In this document: one piece after another, positions 9,037 to 18,387 of the stretch
Position numbering within the stretch: the first letter of the stretch is position 1
Layout of the letters: every line of letters begins with the position of its first letter
DNA from: Albibacillus kandeliae
GTDB lineage: Bacteria > Pseudomonadota > Alphaproteobacteria > Rhodobacterales > Rhodobacteraceae
Length of the DNA stretch: 64,000 bases
Assembly (NCBI RefSeq): GCF_003116585.1
Contig: NZ_QEHM01000002.1
Span: 62,001-126,000, forward strand
Reading direction: 5' to 3'
Notes under the pieces: generated by a model
The model's database searches: none
What the model was told of the DNA's origin: nothing
Seen by the model: the letters and a program-made list of their open reading frames with translations, nothing else
Made by a program: the position numbers and the translations under genes

Positions 9037-11766
9037 GTGAGCGACACGCCAGAACCCCCTGAAAACGATGATGAAATCCCGGTGACACGTTCGACCTACG
9101 ATGGGCCGACGGTGTCCATCGAGTCCGAGATGCGCACGTCCTACCTGGACTACGCCATGTCGGTCATCGTCAGCCGAGCGATTCCGGATCTTCGGGACGG
9201 CCTGAAACCTGTGCACCGGCGCATCCTCTACGCGATGCACGAGACCGGAAACACGCACGACAAGCCCTACCGCAAGTCCGCGCGCCCGGTCGGCGACGTC
9301 ATGGGGAAATACCACCCGCACGGCGATTCGGCGATTTACGACGCCCTCGTGCGGATGGCGCAGGACTTTTCCATGTCCCTGCCCCTGCTCGACGGTCAGG
9401 GCAACTTCGGCTCGATGGACGGCGACAGCGCCGCGGCCATGCGATACACCGAGGTCCGCATGGACAAGCCGGCGGCCTACATGCTCGCCGACATTGACAA
9501 GGAAACGGTCGATTTCCAGGACAACTACGACGGCAAGGACCGGGAACCCACCGTTCTTCCGGCGCGCTTCCCCAACATGCTGGTCAACGGCGCGGGCGGC
9601 ATCGCCGTCGGCATGGCCACCAACATCCCGCCCCATAACCTGGGCGAAGTGGTGGATGCCTGCCTCGCGCTGATCGAAGACCCGGACCTCACCTCCGAGC
9701 AGCTGATCGAATACGTGCCCGGCCCGGACTTTCCGACCGGCGGCATCATGCTGGGCCGCTCCGGCGCCCGCAAAGCCTACCTCGAAGGCCGCGGCAGCGT
9801 GATCATCCGCTCCAAGACCCGCACCGAGGAACTGCGCAAGGACCGCTGGGCCATCGTCGTGGACGAGATCCCCTATCAGGTGAACAAGGCCTCGATGATC
9901 GAGAAGATCGCCGAGGCCGTGCGCGAGAAGCGGATCGAGGGCGTCGCCCACGTGCAGGACGAATCCGACCGCAACGGCGTGCGCGTGGTGGTCGAGCTCA
10001 AGCGTGACGCCACCGCCGAGGTGGTGCTGAACCAGCTGTTCCGCTTCACCCCGATGCAGACCTCCTTCGGCTGCAACATGCTGGCGCTGAACGGCGGCCG
10101 TCCCGAGACGCTGACGCTGCGCCGCTTCCTGACCTGCTTCATCGACTTCCGCGAGGAAGTGGTGGCACGCCGCACCGCCTACCTGCTGCGCAAGGCGCGT
10201 GAACGGGCGCATATCCTCTGCGGCCTCGCCGTCGCGGTCTCGAACGTGGACGAGGTGGTCGCCACCATCCGTGCCTCCGCCGACGCCGCCGAAGCGCGTG
10301 AAAAGCTGATGGAACGCCGCTGGCCCGCCTCGGACATCGCGCCCTACATCCAGCTGATCGACGATCCGACCCACACCATGAACGACGACGGCACCTACAA
10401 CCTCTCCGAGGTGCAGGTGCGCGCGATCCTCGAACTCCGCCTCCAGCGCCTGACCCAGCTCGGCGTCAAGGAAGTGACGGACGAGCTCGAGGAACTGGCC
10501 GGCAAGATCAAGGAATACCTCGAGATCCTCGGCTCGCGCGAACGCATCATGGGCATCATCGCCGACGAGCTGCGCGAAGTGCGCGAGCTCTTCGCCGTGC
10601 CGCGCCGGACCGAGATCGTCGACTGGGCCGGCGACATGGACGACGAGGACCTGATCGAGCGCGAGGACATGGTGGTGACTGTCACCCAATCCGGCTGGAT
10701 CAAGCGGACCCCGCTGGCCGACTTCCGCGCCCAGAAGCGCGGCGGCAAGGGTCTCTCGGGGATGCAGACCAAGGACGACGACGTGGTCACCACGCTCTTC
10801 GTCGCCAATACCCATACCCAACTGCTGTTCTTCACCACCGACGGCATGGTCTACAAGCTCAAGACCTGGCGCCTGCCGCAGGGTGGCCGGACCGCCAAGG
10901 GCAAGGCCGTGATCAACATCCTGCCGATCCCCTCGGGTGTCTCGATCGCCGCCATCATGCCGGTGGACCGCGACGAGGAACACTGGGACGACCTGCAGAT
11001 CTTCTTCGCCACCTCCGGCGGCGACGTCCGCCGCAACGCGCTCTCCGACTTCACCAACGTCAAGCGCAACGGCAAGATCGCGATGAAGCTGCCCGAGGGC
11101 GTGGAACTGGTCAACGCGCGCATCTGCTCCGAAGAGGACGACGTGATGCTGATCACCGACTCCGGCCGGGCGATCCGCTTCCCGACCACCGAGGTCCGCG
11201 TGTTCAAGGGCCGCGACTCGACCGGTGTGCGCGGTATCCGCCTGAGCAACGGCGACAAGGTCGTATCGATGTCGGTGATCCGCCACTTCGACGCCACCTC
11301 GGACGAGCGCGCCAGCTACCTCAAGATGCGCCGCCTGATGGCCGGCGTCACCGAGGAAGGCGAAACGGACGAGGAAGAAGGCAATGCCGACAGCCTGCTG
11401 CCCCCCGAGCGCTATGCCGAGATGTCGGCGGCAGAGAACCTGATCCTGACCATCACGGCCAACGGATCGGGCAAGCTCAGCTCCAGCCACGACTACCCGG
11501 TACGCGGGCGCGGTGGCATGGGCGTGGCCGCGATGGACAAGGCGATGCGCGGCGGCGCTCTGGTGGCCTCCTTCCCGGTCGAGATGGACGACCAGATCAT
11601 GCTGGCCACCTCCAACGGCCAGTCGATCCGGGTCCCGGTCGATGGCATCTCCTTCCGCTCGCGCAGCGCGGGCGGGGTCCGGGTGTTCAACACCGCCAAG
11701 GGCGAGGAAGTCGTCTCGGTGGCCTGGATCGCCGAGAACGACGAGGACGAGGCGGCAGAGGAGTAA
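9037..11766 (+). CDS. gyrA: DNA gyrase subunit A
   Basis: Cuts and rejoins DNA in the A2B2 gyrase that introduces negative supercoils. From the preferred GTG start it has 909 residues. The catalytic tyrosine is in AAAMRYTE (Tyr137), and the GyrA box-like motif QKRGGKG lies at the start of the C-terminal beta-pinwheel. The quinolone-resistance region reads GDSAIYD, with Ser98 and Asp102 in the susceptible state. GTG at 9037 gives the usual N terminus ([15 protein letters not shown]). An in-frame ATG at 8980 would add 19 residues and cannot be excluded. The C-terminal end is acidic. A strong terminator follows. Confidence 0.97.
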   Translation: MSDTPEPPENDDEIPVTRSTYDGPTVSIESEMRTSYLDYAMSVIVSRAIPDLRDGLKPVHRRILYAMHETGNTHDKPYRKSARPVGDVMGKYHPHGDSAIYDALVRMAQDFSMSLPLLDGQGNFGSMDGDSAAAMRYTEVRMDKPAAYMLADIDKETVDFQDNYDGKDREPTVLPARFPNMLVNGAGGIAVGMATNIPPHNLGEVVDACLALIEDPDLTSEQLIEYVPGPDFPTGGIMLGRSGARKAYLEGRGSVIIRSKTRTEELRKDRWAIVVDEIPYQVNKASMIEKIAEAVREKRIEGVAHVQDESDRNGVRVVVELKRDATAEVVLNQLFRFTPMQTSFGCNMLALNGGRPETLTLRRFLTCFIDFREEVVARRTAYLLRKARERAHILCGLAVAVSNVDEVVATIRASADAAEAREKLMERRWPASDIAPYIQLIDDPTHTMNDDGTYNLSEVQVRAILELRLQRLTQLGVKEVTDELEELAGKIKEYLEILGSRERIMGIIADELREVRELFAVPRRTEIVDWAGDMDDEDLIEREDMVVTVTQSGWIKRTPLADFRAQKRGGKGLSGMQTKDDDVVTTLFVANTHTQLLFFTTDGMVYKLKTWRLPQGGRTAKGKAVINILPIPSGVSIAAIMPVDRDEEHWDDLQIFFATSGGDVRRNALSDFTNVKRNGKIAMKLPEGVELVNARICSEEDDVMLITDSGRAIRFPTTEVRVFKGRDSTGVRGIRLSNGDKVVSMSVIRHFDATSDERASYLKMRRLMAGVTEEGETDEEEGNADSLLPPERYAEMSAAENLILTITANGSGKLSSSHDYPVRGRGGMGVAAMDKAMRGGALVASFPVEMDDQIMLATSNGQSIRVPVDGISFRSRSAGGVRVFNTAKGEEVVSVAWIAENDEDEAAEE

Positions 11767-11789
11767 TCCTCCCCTCCGACATCAAGTTC

Positions 11790-11825
11790 AAAGGCCCCGG
11801 GAAGAACCCCCGGGGCCTTTCTCGT
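11790..11825 (+). terminator. Rho-independent terminator of gyrA
   Basis: AAAGGCCCCGG (11790-11800) and CCGGGGCCTTT (11810-11820) form a perfect 11-bp stem with a 9-nt loop, ending in TTTCTCGTT. It lies 23 bp after the gyrA stop. Confidence 0.8.
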
Positions 11826-11883
11826 TAACCAGAAGGTAATGTCCCTGCCCCATGCTCCCGCCTACCGAGGAGGAGCGCGGGAC

Positions 11884-12234
11884 ATGAACCTCTACTGTTG
11901 CCAGATCACCCTGCGCGACGACGCCAAGGCGCTGGCCTTTGCCAAGGCCGTCGACGACTGGATGGGTTTTCTCAAGGCACGCGGCGTGATCGCGTCATGG
12001 CGCCTGCTCCGGCGCAAGCTCAACCTCGCCTCGGACAGTTTTCGCGACTTCCTGCTCGAGATCGAGGTGGAGGACCTCGCACAGCTCGACCGCGCCTTCC
12101 GGCTGGCCGGCACCCATGATGAAGAGGTAGAGACCCTGCACAACGCGGTGCACGGCCTCGTGGCCGAGGCCGCCTTCGCCCTCTACCGCCCCTTCCCCGA
12201 CCCAGAGCGCGCCGAACGCATGGCGCTGGTGTGA
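11884..12234 (+). CDS. Conserved small protein (probably DUF6614)
   Basis: A 116-residue soluble protein beginning MNLYCCQITLRDDAKALAFA. GGAGGAGC is well placed before the ATG at 11884, so the in-frame ATG at 11839 is unlikely. The alternating pattern (an N-terminal strand, helices, then DFLLEIEVEDLAQLDRAF) suggests a ferredoxin-like alpha/beta fold of the kind seen in small dimeric proteins. I recall this family as DUF6614, found in Rhodobacteraceae, but no function is known. It stands alone after the gyrA terminator and is convergent with the FAD monooxygenase. Confidence 0.65.
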   Translation: MNLYCCQITLRDDAKALAFAKAVDDWMGFLKARGVIASWRLLRRKLNLASDSFRDFLLEIEVEDLAQLDRAFRLAGTHDEEVETLHNAVHGLVAEAAFALYRPFPDPERAERMALV

Positions 12235-12250
12235 GGGTGCTGCCGCCTTG

Positions 12251-13381
12251 TCAGCGGGTCACGTCGTGGCCGTAGATCCAGTCGAAATCCGGCGCGAACC
12301 GTCCGCCCAACCGCAGTGCAATCTGCGCCACCTCCCGGATCGGCGACCGCAGGTGAAACTTCCAAGCGTTCCCCGCCGCCGCCGCAACCACCCGTTCGGC
12401 ACGCGGGCGGCGCAGGGCCTCGTAGCGCGCGAAATCCCCAGTCTGCTCCAGGCTCTCGGCCAGAACCCATGCGTCCTCGATGGCCAGGCACGCGCCCTGC
12501 GCCATGAAGGGCAGCGTCGGGTGCGCCGCATCCCCCAGCAGGGCAACCGGCCCCCGGTGCCAGCGCGGTGCCACCGGGTGCAGGTGCAGCGCCCAGAGAT
12601 GCGCCTCGCGCACCTCCGACAGCACCCGCCCGGTCGCACCACCGAAGCCGCCAAACCGCCGCCGCAGCTCGGCGGGGTCGCCCGACTGGCGCCAGCTCTC
12701 CCCGGTCCAGTCGCGCCGCTCCTCGACCGCGACGAGGTTGGTCACCGTTCCGCCGCGCAGCGGGTAGGTCACCACATGCCGCCCCGGTCCCATGCTCACC
12801 ACCGCCGGCCCGCCCTCCGGCGCCGCGACCGGCACCACCGCCCGCCAGGCGACCTGCCCGGTAAACCGCGCCGGGCCGGGGTCGGCCACCACCGCCCGCG
12901 CCACGCCACGCACCCCGTCCGCCGCGATCAGGCAACCGGTCTCGACACGGCTGCCATCGGCCAGGCGCAGCCGCGCTACGTCGCCCGTAATCTCCAGCCC
13001 CTCGGCCCGTTGTCCCAGCGACAGCACCACCCCGGCGTCCCGCGCCGCGCGCTCCAGCGCCGCCAGCAGGTCGGCCCGATGAAAGAACCACGTCGGCCCG
13101 GCGCGCGGCGGCGCGATGCGCAGAACCGGCCGGTCGCTGCGCCAGTCGCGCAGTTCCACCCCGCCCGAGCGCACCGCGGGCACCTCCGAACCGAAGACCT
13201 CCAGCGCGCGCAGCACCGTCATGCCGTTCTGGCTGATCTGAATGCCCGCACCGACCTCGGTCAGCGCCGGGGCCTGCTCCAGTACCTGCACGCGCGCGCC
13301 GCGCCGCACCAGCGCCAGCGCCGCACACAGCCCGCCGATCCCCGCCCCGAGAACCGCGATCTCGCGCCCGTTCAAAGCCAT
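12251..13381 (-). CDS. FAD-dependent monooxygenase (salicylate hydroxylase-like)
   Basis: A 376-residue class A flavoprotein monooxygenase. The N-terminal Rossmann motif is GAGIGG, followed by LEQAPALTEVGAGIQISQNG, typical of salicylate, 3-hydroxybenzoate 6- and 6-hydroxynicotinate hydroxylases. The DG motif appears as CLIAADGVRGVAR, and the FAD-ribityl motif as ALLGDAAHPTLPFMAQGAC. It would hydroxylate a small aromatic acid using NAD(P)H and O2. No ring-cleavage or transport genes are adjacent, so the substrate is open; UbiH-like quinone hydroxylation is a weaker alternative. The gene follows dksA but is separated from it by a clear terminator. Confidence 0.85.
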   Translation of the reverse strand: MALNGREIAVLGAGIGGLCAALALVRRGARVQVLEQAPALTEVGAGIQISQNGMTVLRALEVFGSEVPAVRSGGVELRDWRSDRPVLRIAPPRAGPTWFFHRADLLAALERAARDAGVVLSLGQRAEGLEITGDVARLRLADGSRVETGCLIAADGVRGVARAVVADPGPARFTGQVAWRAVVPVAAPEGGPAVVSMGPGRHVVTYPLRGGTVTNLVAVEERRDWTGESWRQSGDPAELRRRFGGFGGATGRVLSEVREAHLWALHLHPVAPRWHRGPVALLGDAAHPTLPFMAQGACLAIEDAWVLAESLEQTGDFARYEALRRPRAERVVAAAAGNAWKFHLRSPIREVAQIALRLGGRFAPDFDWIYGHDVTR

Positions 13382-13392
13382 TGCCCCTCCGC

Positions 13393-13428
13393 GAAAAACA
13401 AAACGCCGGAGCGGCCGGCCCCGGCGTT
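13393..13428 (-). terminator. Rho-independent terminator of dksA
   Basis: Read on the minus strand, AACGCCGG and CCGGCGTT (13421-13428 and 13402-13409) form a perfect 8-bp stem around a GC-rich loop that can extend pairing. It is followed by TTTTGTTTTT, a classical intrinsic terminator for dksA. Confidence 0.8.
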
Positions 13429-13467
13429 ACAAAGTCCTGAACCGACTGTTCCGGTCGGCGGTCGCGA

Positions 13468-13890
13468 TCACTCGTCGCGATGAACCTTTTCGCGGCGCTC
13501 GTGGCGCTCCTGCGCTTCCAGGCTCATGGTCGCGATCGGGCGGGCATCGAGGCGCTTGAGCGAGATGGGCTCGCCGGTGACCTGGCAGTAGCCGTATTCG
13601 CCCTCTTCGATGCGGCGCAGCGCGGCGTCGATCTTGGAGACCAGCTTGCGCTGGCGATCGCGGGTCCGCAGCTCCAGCGCGCGGTCGGTCTCTTCAGAGG
13701 CGCGGTCGGCAACGTCGGGGATGTTTCGGGTTCCGTCCTGCAGGCCTTCGATGGTATCGCGGCTTCCCGCGAGCAGTTCCTGCTTCCAGTTCAGCAATTT
13801 GCGGCGGAAGTATTCCACCTGCTTGTCATTCATAAAGGGTTCATCTTCGGCCGGCCGATAATCTTCCGGCAAGAAAACGTCCTGCTTCAT
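13468..13890 (-). CDS. dksA: RNA polymerase-binding transcription factor DksA
   Basis: A 140-residue DksA-family protein that enters the RNA polymerase secondary channel and, with ppGpp, tunes rRNA and amino-acid promoters. The coiled-coil tip motif DxxDxA is kept (Asp59, Asp62, Ala64). The C-terminal globular domain reads YGYCQVTGEPISLKRLDARP and then ATMSLEAQ: only Cys102 of the four zinc cysteines of E. coli DksA remains, so zinc is unlikely to be bound. Such cysteine-poor DksAs are known and can work without zinc. The start MKQDVF is preferred because GAGGGAGC precedes it; 20 further upstream residues are open but unlikely. It is divergent from the MoxR gene. Confidence 0.92.
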   Translation of the reverse strand: MKQDVFLPEDYRPAEDEPFMNDKQVEYFRRKLLNWKQELLAGSRDTIEGLQDGTRNIPDVADRASEETDRALELRTRDRQRKLVSKIDAALRRIEEGEYGYCQVTGEPISLKRLDARPIATMSLEAQERHERREKVHRDE

Positions 13891-14073
13891 TGTCGCTCCC
13901 TCAGACTCGCCAAGAAGGTCGCTCATTAAACTACTCTGGACTTCTGGCACACCATGCCGCAGCGTTTAGCCGAGCGGCCCGGGATTGTCACTACACAATC
14001 ACGATGCGTCCGGGTTAAAAGGCCCGGGCAACAAAGGTTAACAGCGTCGCAGGCGACAAAGGACAGAATTCGC

Positions 14074-14916
14074 ATGAGATTTCAGGGCACCGAAGAATAC
14101 GTAGCCACCGAGGACCTGACGGTCGCCGTGAACGCCGCCGTGACGCTGCAGCGACCGCTGCTGGTCAAGGGCGAGCCGGGCACCGGCAAGACCGAGCTGG
14201 CGCGCCAGGTGGCAACGGCCCTCGGCCTGCGGATGATCGAGTGGAACATCAAGTCCACGACCCGTGCCCAGCAGGGTCTCTACGAATACGATGCCGTCAG
14301 CCGCCTGCGCGACAGCCAGCTTGGCGACGACCGGGTGCACGACGTCGCCAACTACATCAAGAAGGGCAAGCTCTGGCAGGCCTTCGAGGCCGACGAGCGC
14401 GTGGTGCTGCTGATCGACGAGATCGACAAGGCCGATATCGAGTTCCCGAACGACCTGCTCCAAGAACTTGATAAGATGGAGTTTTACGTCTACGAGACCG
14501 GCGAGACGATCAAGGCTAAACAGCGCCCCATCGTCATCATCACCTCCAACAACGAGAAAGAACTGCCCGACGCCTTCCTGCGCCGCTGCTTCTTCCACTA
14601 CATCCGTTTCCCCGACGAAAAGACCATGCGCAAGATCGTCGAAGTGCACCATCCCGGCATCAAGGAGGCTCTTCTCACCACCGCGCTGACCCAGTTCTAC
14701 GAACTGCGCGAGACCTCGGGACTGAAGAAGAAACCCTCCACCTCCGAGGTGCTCGACTGGCTGAAACTGCTGCTGGCTGAGGACCTGACCGCCGAGGATC
14801 TCAAGCGTGACGGCGCCAACGCGCTGCCCAAGCTGCATGGCGCGCTGCTGAAGAATGAACAGGACGTTCACCTCTTCGAGCGCCTGGCCTTCATGGCCCG
14901 CGGTCAAAATCGTTAA
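14074..14916 (+). CDS. MoxR-family AAA+ ATPase
   Basis: A 280-residue MoxR/CoxD-type ATPase. Walker A is GEPGTGKT at 33-40 and Walker B is VVLLIDEIDKAD, followed by the sensor segment IITSNNEKELPDAFLRRCFF. MoxR ATPases act as chaperones that insert metals or assemble complexes, usually with a VWA-domain partner; here the partner is the CoxE-like gene at 17127. AAAGGACAG lies before the ATG at 14074, so the 40 open upstream codons are not counted. The client complex is unknown. No carbon-monoxide dehydrogenase or methanol dehydrogenase genes are in the window. Confidence 0.9.
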   Translation: MRFQGTEEYVATEDLTVAVNAAVTLQRPLLVKGEPGTGKTELARQVATALGLRMIEWNIKSTTRAQQGLYEYDAVSRLRDSQLGDDRVHDVANYIKKGKLWQAFEADERVVLLIDEIDKADIEFPNDLLQELDKMEFYVYETGETIKAKQRPIVIITSNNEKELPDAFLRRCFFHYIRFPDEKTMRKIVEVHHPGIKEALLTTALTQFYELRETSGLKKKPSTSEVLDWLKLLLAEDLTAEDLKRDGANALPKLHGALLKNEQDVHLFERLAFMARGQNR

Positions 14917-15100
14917 TCTGAAATAGACGATATAGATTAAATTCTAAGCAGCAGGGCATTGCGTTTCCGATCCGTCGCCAGTTTTGCCCTGCTTCTCCAT
15001 TTGTTGATCTCGGCTTTTGCCGCGCATCACCCCGTTCCTGTGCCTCGCGGAATACGACAAATCGCTTGAGCCGATCCCCCGGCTCTGCCAATTTCCGCGC

Positions 15101-15556
15101 ATGACCCAGACTGCGCCCCTCACGCTCCGCCCCCTTCGCGCCGAAGATCGCCCGCAATGGGCCGAGCTCTGGACCGGCTATCTGACCTTCTACGAGTCGA
15201 GCGTCGCCCCCGAGGTCTACGACAGCACCTTCGCGCGCCTTCTCGGCGACGACCCGCGCGACTTCAACTGCATCGTGGCCGAGCAGGACGGCAAGCTGCT
15301 CGGCATCGTCCACTACCTGTTCCACCGCCACGCCTGGAAGATCGAGGACGTCTGCTACCTGCAGGACCTCTTCGCCGTGCCCGAGGCGCGCGGCACCGGT
15401 GTCGGGCGCAAGCTGATCGAGGCGGTCTACGCCGCCGCCGACGCAAAGGGCGCCCCCGACGTCTACTGGATGACGCAGGAGTTCAACGCGACCGCCCGCC
15501 AGCTCTACGACCGGATCGGGGTCCTGACCCCCTTCATCGAGTACAACCGTTCATGA
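15101..15556 (+). CDS. GNAT-family N-acetyltransferase
   Basis: A 151-residue GNAT protein that would transfer an acetyl group from acetyl-CoA to an amine. Motif A is seen as LFAVPEARGTGVGRKLIEAVY, with RGTGVG the CoA pyrophosphate loop, and the C-terminal NATARQLYDRIGVLTPFIEY is typical of RimI-like and small-molecule acetyltransferases. The stop codon overlaps the start of the next gene (ATGA). The substrate cannot be told from sequence. Confidence 0.88.
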   Translation: MTQTAPLTLRPLRAEDRPQWAELWTGYLTFYESSVAPEVYDSTFARLLGDDPRDFNCIVAEQDGKLLGIVHYLFHRHAWKIEDVCYLQDLFAVPEARGTGVGRKLIEAVYAAADAKGAPDVYWMTQEFNATARQLYDRIGVLTPFIEYNRS

Positions 15557-16917
15557 TCGCGCGCGCGGCCCTCCTCGCGCTCCTGCTGCTCGGGGCCTGC
15601 ACGACGGACTACGAAGAAGACGTGCCGACACGGGCGCGGATCGCCGACAGCACCCTGCCCCCGATGAAGAGCTTCGGCGCCACCGTGGGGCGCGCCCCGG
15701 TGGCCTCGAACGCCAACATCGCCGCCGACTTCATCTCGCTGCATTTCGAACTGGAGAGCGGGCGCGCCCTGCCCGTCCTCACCCGCTTCGAAGGCCCCAT
15801 CACGCTCCGGATCGAGGGCGCCGCCCCACCGAGCCTGCGCCCCGACCTCGCCGCGCTGCTCGAACGCATCCGGCGCGAGGCCGGTATCCCGATCACCCAG
15901 GTCTCCCAGGGCGAGGCCAGCATCACGATCCAGGCCGTCAGCCGCGAGGAGATCCGCTCCGCCCTGCCCGACGCGGCCTGCTTCGTCGTCCCGAATGTCT
16001 CCAGCCTCGACGAATTCAAGCGCAACAAGCGCCGCGCGCTGACCAACTGGTCGCTCCTGCGCGAAAGGCACCGGCTGGGCATCTTCCTGCCCTACGACGC
16101 CCCGCCGCAGGAGATCCGCGACTGCCTGCACGAGGAACTGGCACAGGCGCTCGGGCCGCTGAACGACCTCTACCGCCTGCAGGACTCGGTGTTCAACGAC
16201 GACAACATGCACACGGTGCTCACCGGCTTCGACATGCTGATCCTCAAGGCGACCTACCAGCCCGAGCTTTACAGCGGGATGAGCAAGGACGAGGTCGCCG
16301 CCCGCCTGCCCGCCATCCTCAGCCGCCTGAACCCGCGCGGCGACAGCGAGCCCTCGCATGCCATTTCGCCCACGCCGCGCAAGTGGATCGAGGACATCCA
16401 GACCGCCCTCGGCCCCGGCGCCAAGCCGGCCGCGCGGCGCATCGCCGCTGCCGACGCCGCCCGCATCGCCCAGAACCTCGGCTGGCAGGACCACCGGCGC
16501 GCCTTTACCCATTACATCCTTGGACGGATGATCCAGGAAGAAGACCCGCTGCTGGCGCAGCAACACTTCAACAGCGCGCTCTACTACCTCCAGAACGAGC
16601 CCGGCACCGACCTGCATCGCGCCTTCATCGCCACCCAGACCGCCGCCTTTTCGCTCTCGCGCGGCAACGGGGAAGAGGCGCTGGCGCGGATCGAACCCCA
16701 CCTTCGCGTGGCCTCCGACGCGCAGAACGCGGCGCTGCTGTCCACGCTGATGATGCTCAAGGCCGAGGCGCTCGACCTCGAAGGACGCCACGGCGAGGCC
16801 GAGGCCGTCAGGCTGGACAGTCTGGGCTGGGCAAGATACGGCTTCGGCTCGGATTACGCGGTCCGCGCCCGGATGCGCGACATCGCGGCACTGTCGCCGC
16901 GCGCCCGGAACGGATAG
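15553..16917 (+). CDS. DUF2927 lipoprotein
   Basis: A 454-residue secreted lipoprotein. The N terminus MIARAALLALLLLGAC is a signal peptide with lipobox LGAC (Cys16). The central part (LGPLNDLYRLQDSVFNDDN, then TGFDMLILKATYQPEL) matches the DUF2927 family of Rhodobacterales. The C-terminal third is helical and tetratricopeptide-like (pairs of alanine-rich helices around AQQHFNSALYYLQNEPG). The start overlaps the acetyltransferase stop by 4 bp. The frame is open much further upstream inside the acetyltransferase gene, but that extension lacks a signal peptide and is an artefact of GC-rich coding. It lies between the MoxR ATPase and the VWA protein and may belong to the same periplasmic assembly function. 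Confidence 0.85.
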   Translation: MIARAALLALLLLGACTTDYEEDVPTRARIADSTLPPMKSFGATVGRAPVASNANIAADFISLHFELESGRALPVLTRFEGPITLRIEGAAPPSLRPDLAALLERIRREAGIPITQVSQGEASITIQAVSREEIRSALPDAACFVVPNVSSLDEFKRNKRRALTNWSLLRERHRLGIFLPYDAPPQEIRDCLHEELAQALGPLNDLYRLQDSVFNDDNMHTVLTGFDMLILKATYQPELYSGMSKDEVAARLPAILSRLNPRGDSEPSHAISPTPRKWIEDIQTALGPGAKPAARRIAAADAARIAQNLGWQDHRRAFTHYILGRMIQEEDPLLAQQHFNSALYYLQNEPGTDLHRAFIATQTAAFSLSRGNGEEALARIEPHLRVASDAQNAALLSTLMMLKAEALDLEGRHGEAEAVRLDSLGWARYGFGSDYAVRARMRDIAALSPRARNG

Positions 16918-16952
16918 GTCCCATCGGGACCCGGACCGCACGAGGAGGAACC

Positions 16953-17120
16953 ATGCTGGTAATCGGAGGCGCCCTGATCGGCGCCATGCTCGGCGCCCTC
17001 TCCGCACGGCGGCAGGGCGGCAAGGCGGCGGACATCGCCCAATACGCGGCGGGCTACGCCATTGCCTTGGCGCTGCTGGGGATGATAGCTACCATCGTGA
17101 TAGAACGCTCGCTGATCTGA
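16953..17120 (+). CDS. Small membrane protein of unknown function
   Basis: A 55-residue protein with two predicted transmembrane helices (about 1-17, glycine/alanine-rich, and 31-51), joined by a short basic loop ARRQGGKAADIAQ. GAGGAGG lies just before the ATG at 16953. It ends 6 bp before the VWA gene, so it is probably part of the same operon. It resembles no named family that I know. Coding is supported by the strong ribosome-binding site, spacing and composition. Confidence 0.65.
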   Translation: MLVIGGALIGAMLGALSARRQGGKAADIAQYAAGYAIALALLGMIATIVIERSLI

Positions 17121-17126
17121 GGTCCC

Positions 17127-18311
17127 ATGTTCCTGCCCTTCTTCGAAAACCTCAGAAAATCCGGCGTGCCGGTCTCGCTGCGCGAGTTCCTGAGCTTCCT
17201 CGAAGGCATGAAGGCGGGGATCGCGATCTACGACGTCGAGGCCTTCTACTACCTCGCCCGCACCGCGATGGTGAAGGACGAGCGCAACATCGACAAGTTC
17301 GACCGCGCCTTCGCCGCCTCCTTCAAGGGGCTTGAGGAGATCGGCTTCGAGCAGGTGCTCGAAGCGGTGGACATCCCCGCCGACTGGCTGGCCAAGATGG
17401 CCGAAAAGCACCTGACCCCCGAGGAAAAGGCCGAGATCGAGGCGCTCGGCGGCTTCGAGAAGCTGATGGAGACGCTGCGCGAGCGGCTGAAGGAACAGGA
17501 AGGCCGCCACCAGGGCGGCAACAAGTGGATCGGCACCGCCGGCACCTCGCCCTTCGGCGCCTATGGCTACAATCCCGAGGGCGTGCGTATCGGCCAGAAG
17601 GAAAGCCGCCACCAGCGCGCCGTGAAGGTCTGGGACAAGCGCGAGTTCAAGAACCTTGACGACACCGTCGAACTCGGCACCCGCAACATCAAGGTGGCGC
17701 TCAAGCGCCTGCGCCGCTGGGCCCGCGAGGGCGCGGCGGAGGAGCTGGATCTCGACAACACGATCCGCTCGACCGCCGAACACGGCTACCTCGACGTCAA
17801 GACCCGCCCCGAGCGGCGCAATGCCGTGAAGGTGCTGCTGTTCCTCGACGTCGGCGGCTCGATGGACCCGCACATCAAGGTGGTGGAAGAGCTGTTCTCG
17901 GCCGCGCGGGCCGAGTTCAAGCATCTCGAGTACTTCTACTTCCACAACTGCCTCTACGAGGGCGTCTGGCGCGACAACCGCCGCCGCTGGGACCAGCAGA
18001 CCCCGACCCACGAGGTGCTGCGCACCTACGGGCCCGACTACAAGTGCATCTTCGTCGGCGATGCCTCGATGAGCCCCTACGAGATCGCCTACCCGGGCGG
18101 CGCCAACGAGCACTGGAACCCCGAAGCGGGCCAGGTCTGGCTGCAGCGCACGCGGGAGCAGTGGAAGTCGAACCTCTGGATCAACCCGGTGCCCGAGAAG
18201 TACTGGAGCTACACCCACTCGATCCAGATGATCCAGGAGATCTTCGGGGGCAACATGGTGCCCATGACCCTCTCGGGGCTCGAGAAGGGCATGAAAGACC
18301 TTACCCGCTAG
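17127..18311 (+). CDS. CoxE-like VWA-domain protein
   Basis: A 394-residue protein with an N-terminal helical region and a C-terminal von Willebrand A domain, partner of the MoxR-type ATPase at 14074. The metal-binding site reads DVGGS (241-245). The canonical form is DxSxS, so the first Ser is a Gly here while Asp241 and Ser245 are kept. It is cytoplasmic, with no signal peptide or membrane helix. MoxR/VWA pairs assemble or activate metalloenzymes (as CoxD/CoxE mature CO dehydrogenase). The client here is unknown. It is the last gene of the block and is convergent with the marR gene. Confidence 0.85.
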   Translation: MFLPFFENLRKSGVPVSLREFLSFLEGMKAGIAIYDVEAFYYLARTAMVKDERNIDKFDRAFAASFKGLEEIGFEQVLEAVDIPADWLAKMAEKHLTPEEKAEIEALGGFEKLMETLRERLKEQEGRHQGGNKWIGTAGTSPFGAYGYNPEGVRIGQKESRHQRAVKVWDKREFKNLDDTVELGTRNIKVALKRLRRWAREGAAEELDLDNTIRSTAEHGYLDVKTRPERRNAVKVLLFLDVGGSMDPHIKVVEELFSAARAEFKHLEYFYFHNCLYEGVWRDNRRRWDQQTPTHEVLRTYGPDYKCIFVGDASMSPYEIAYPGGANEHWNPEAGQVWLQRTREQWKSNLWINPVPEKYWSYTHSIQMIQEIFGGNMVPMTLSGLEKGMKDLTR

Positions 18312-18331
18312 TCTTGCGCGGTCGGAAAGCG

Positions 18332-18376
18332 CCGGGGCGCTGCCCCGGACCCCGGGATATTTAGCAACCCAAAGAA
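18332..18376. repeat. Intergenic GC-rich repeat, copy 1
   Basis: A GC-rich palindromic core (CCGGGGCGCTGCCCCGG) is followed by ACCCCGGGATATTT and a CCCAAAGAA tail. An inverted, slightly diverged copy lies at 56374-56421. Both sit just after the stop of a plus-strand gene, between it and a convergent gene, so they resemble a dispersed REP/BIME-like family that may also stop transcription. Confidence 0.6.
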
Positions 18377-18387
18377 GCCCTGCGCGG

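Noticed and set aside
8971-11490. 839-codon minus-strand open frame opposite gyrA
   Set aside because: It mirrors gyrA codon periodicity in GC-rich DNA, is rich in His/Gly/Arg/Val, and resembles no protein.
15157-15552. Upstream extension of the DUF2927 lipoprotein frame
   Set aside because: It overlaps the acetyltransferase gene, has arginine-rich shadow composition, and would hide the signal peptide with its lipobox.
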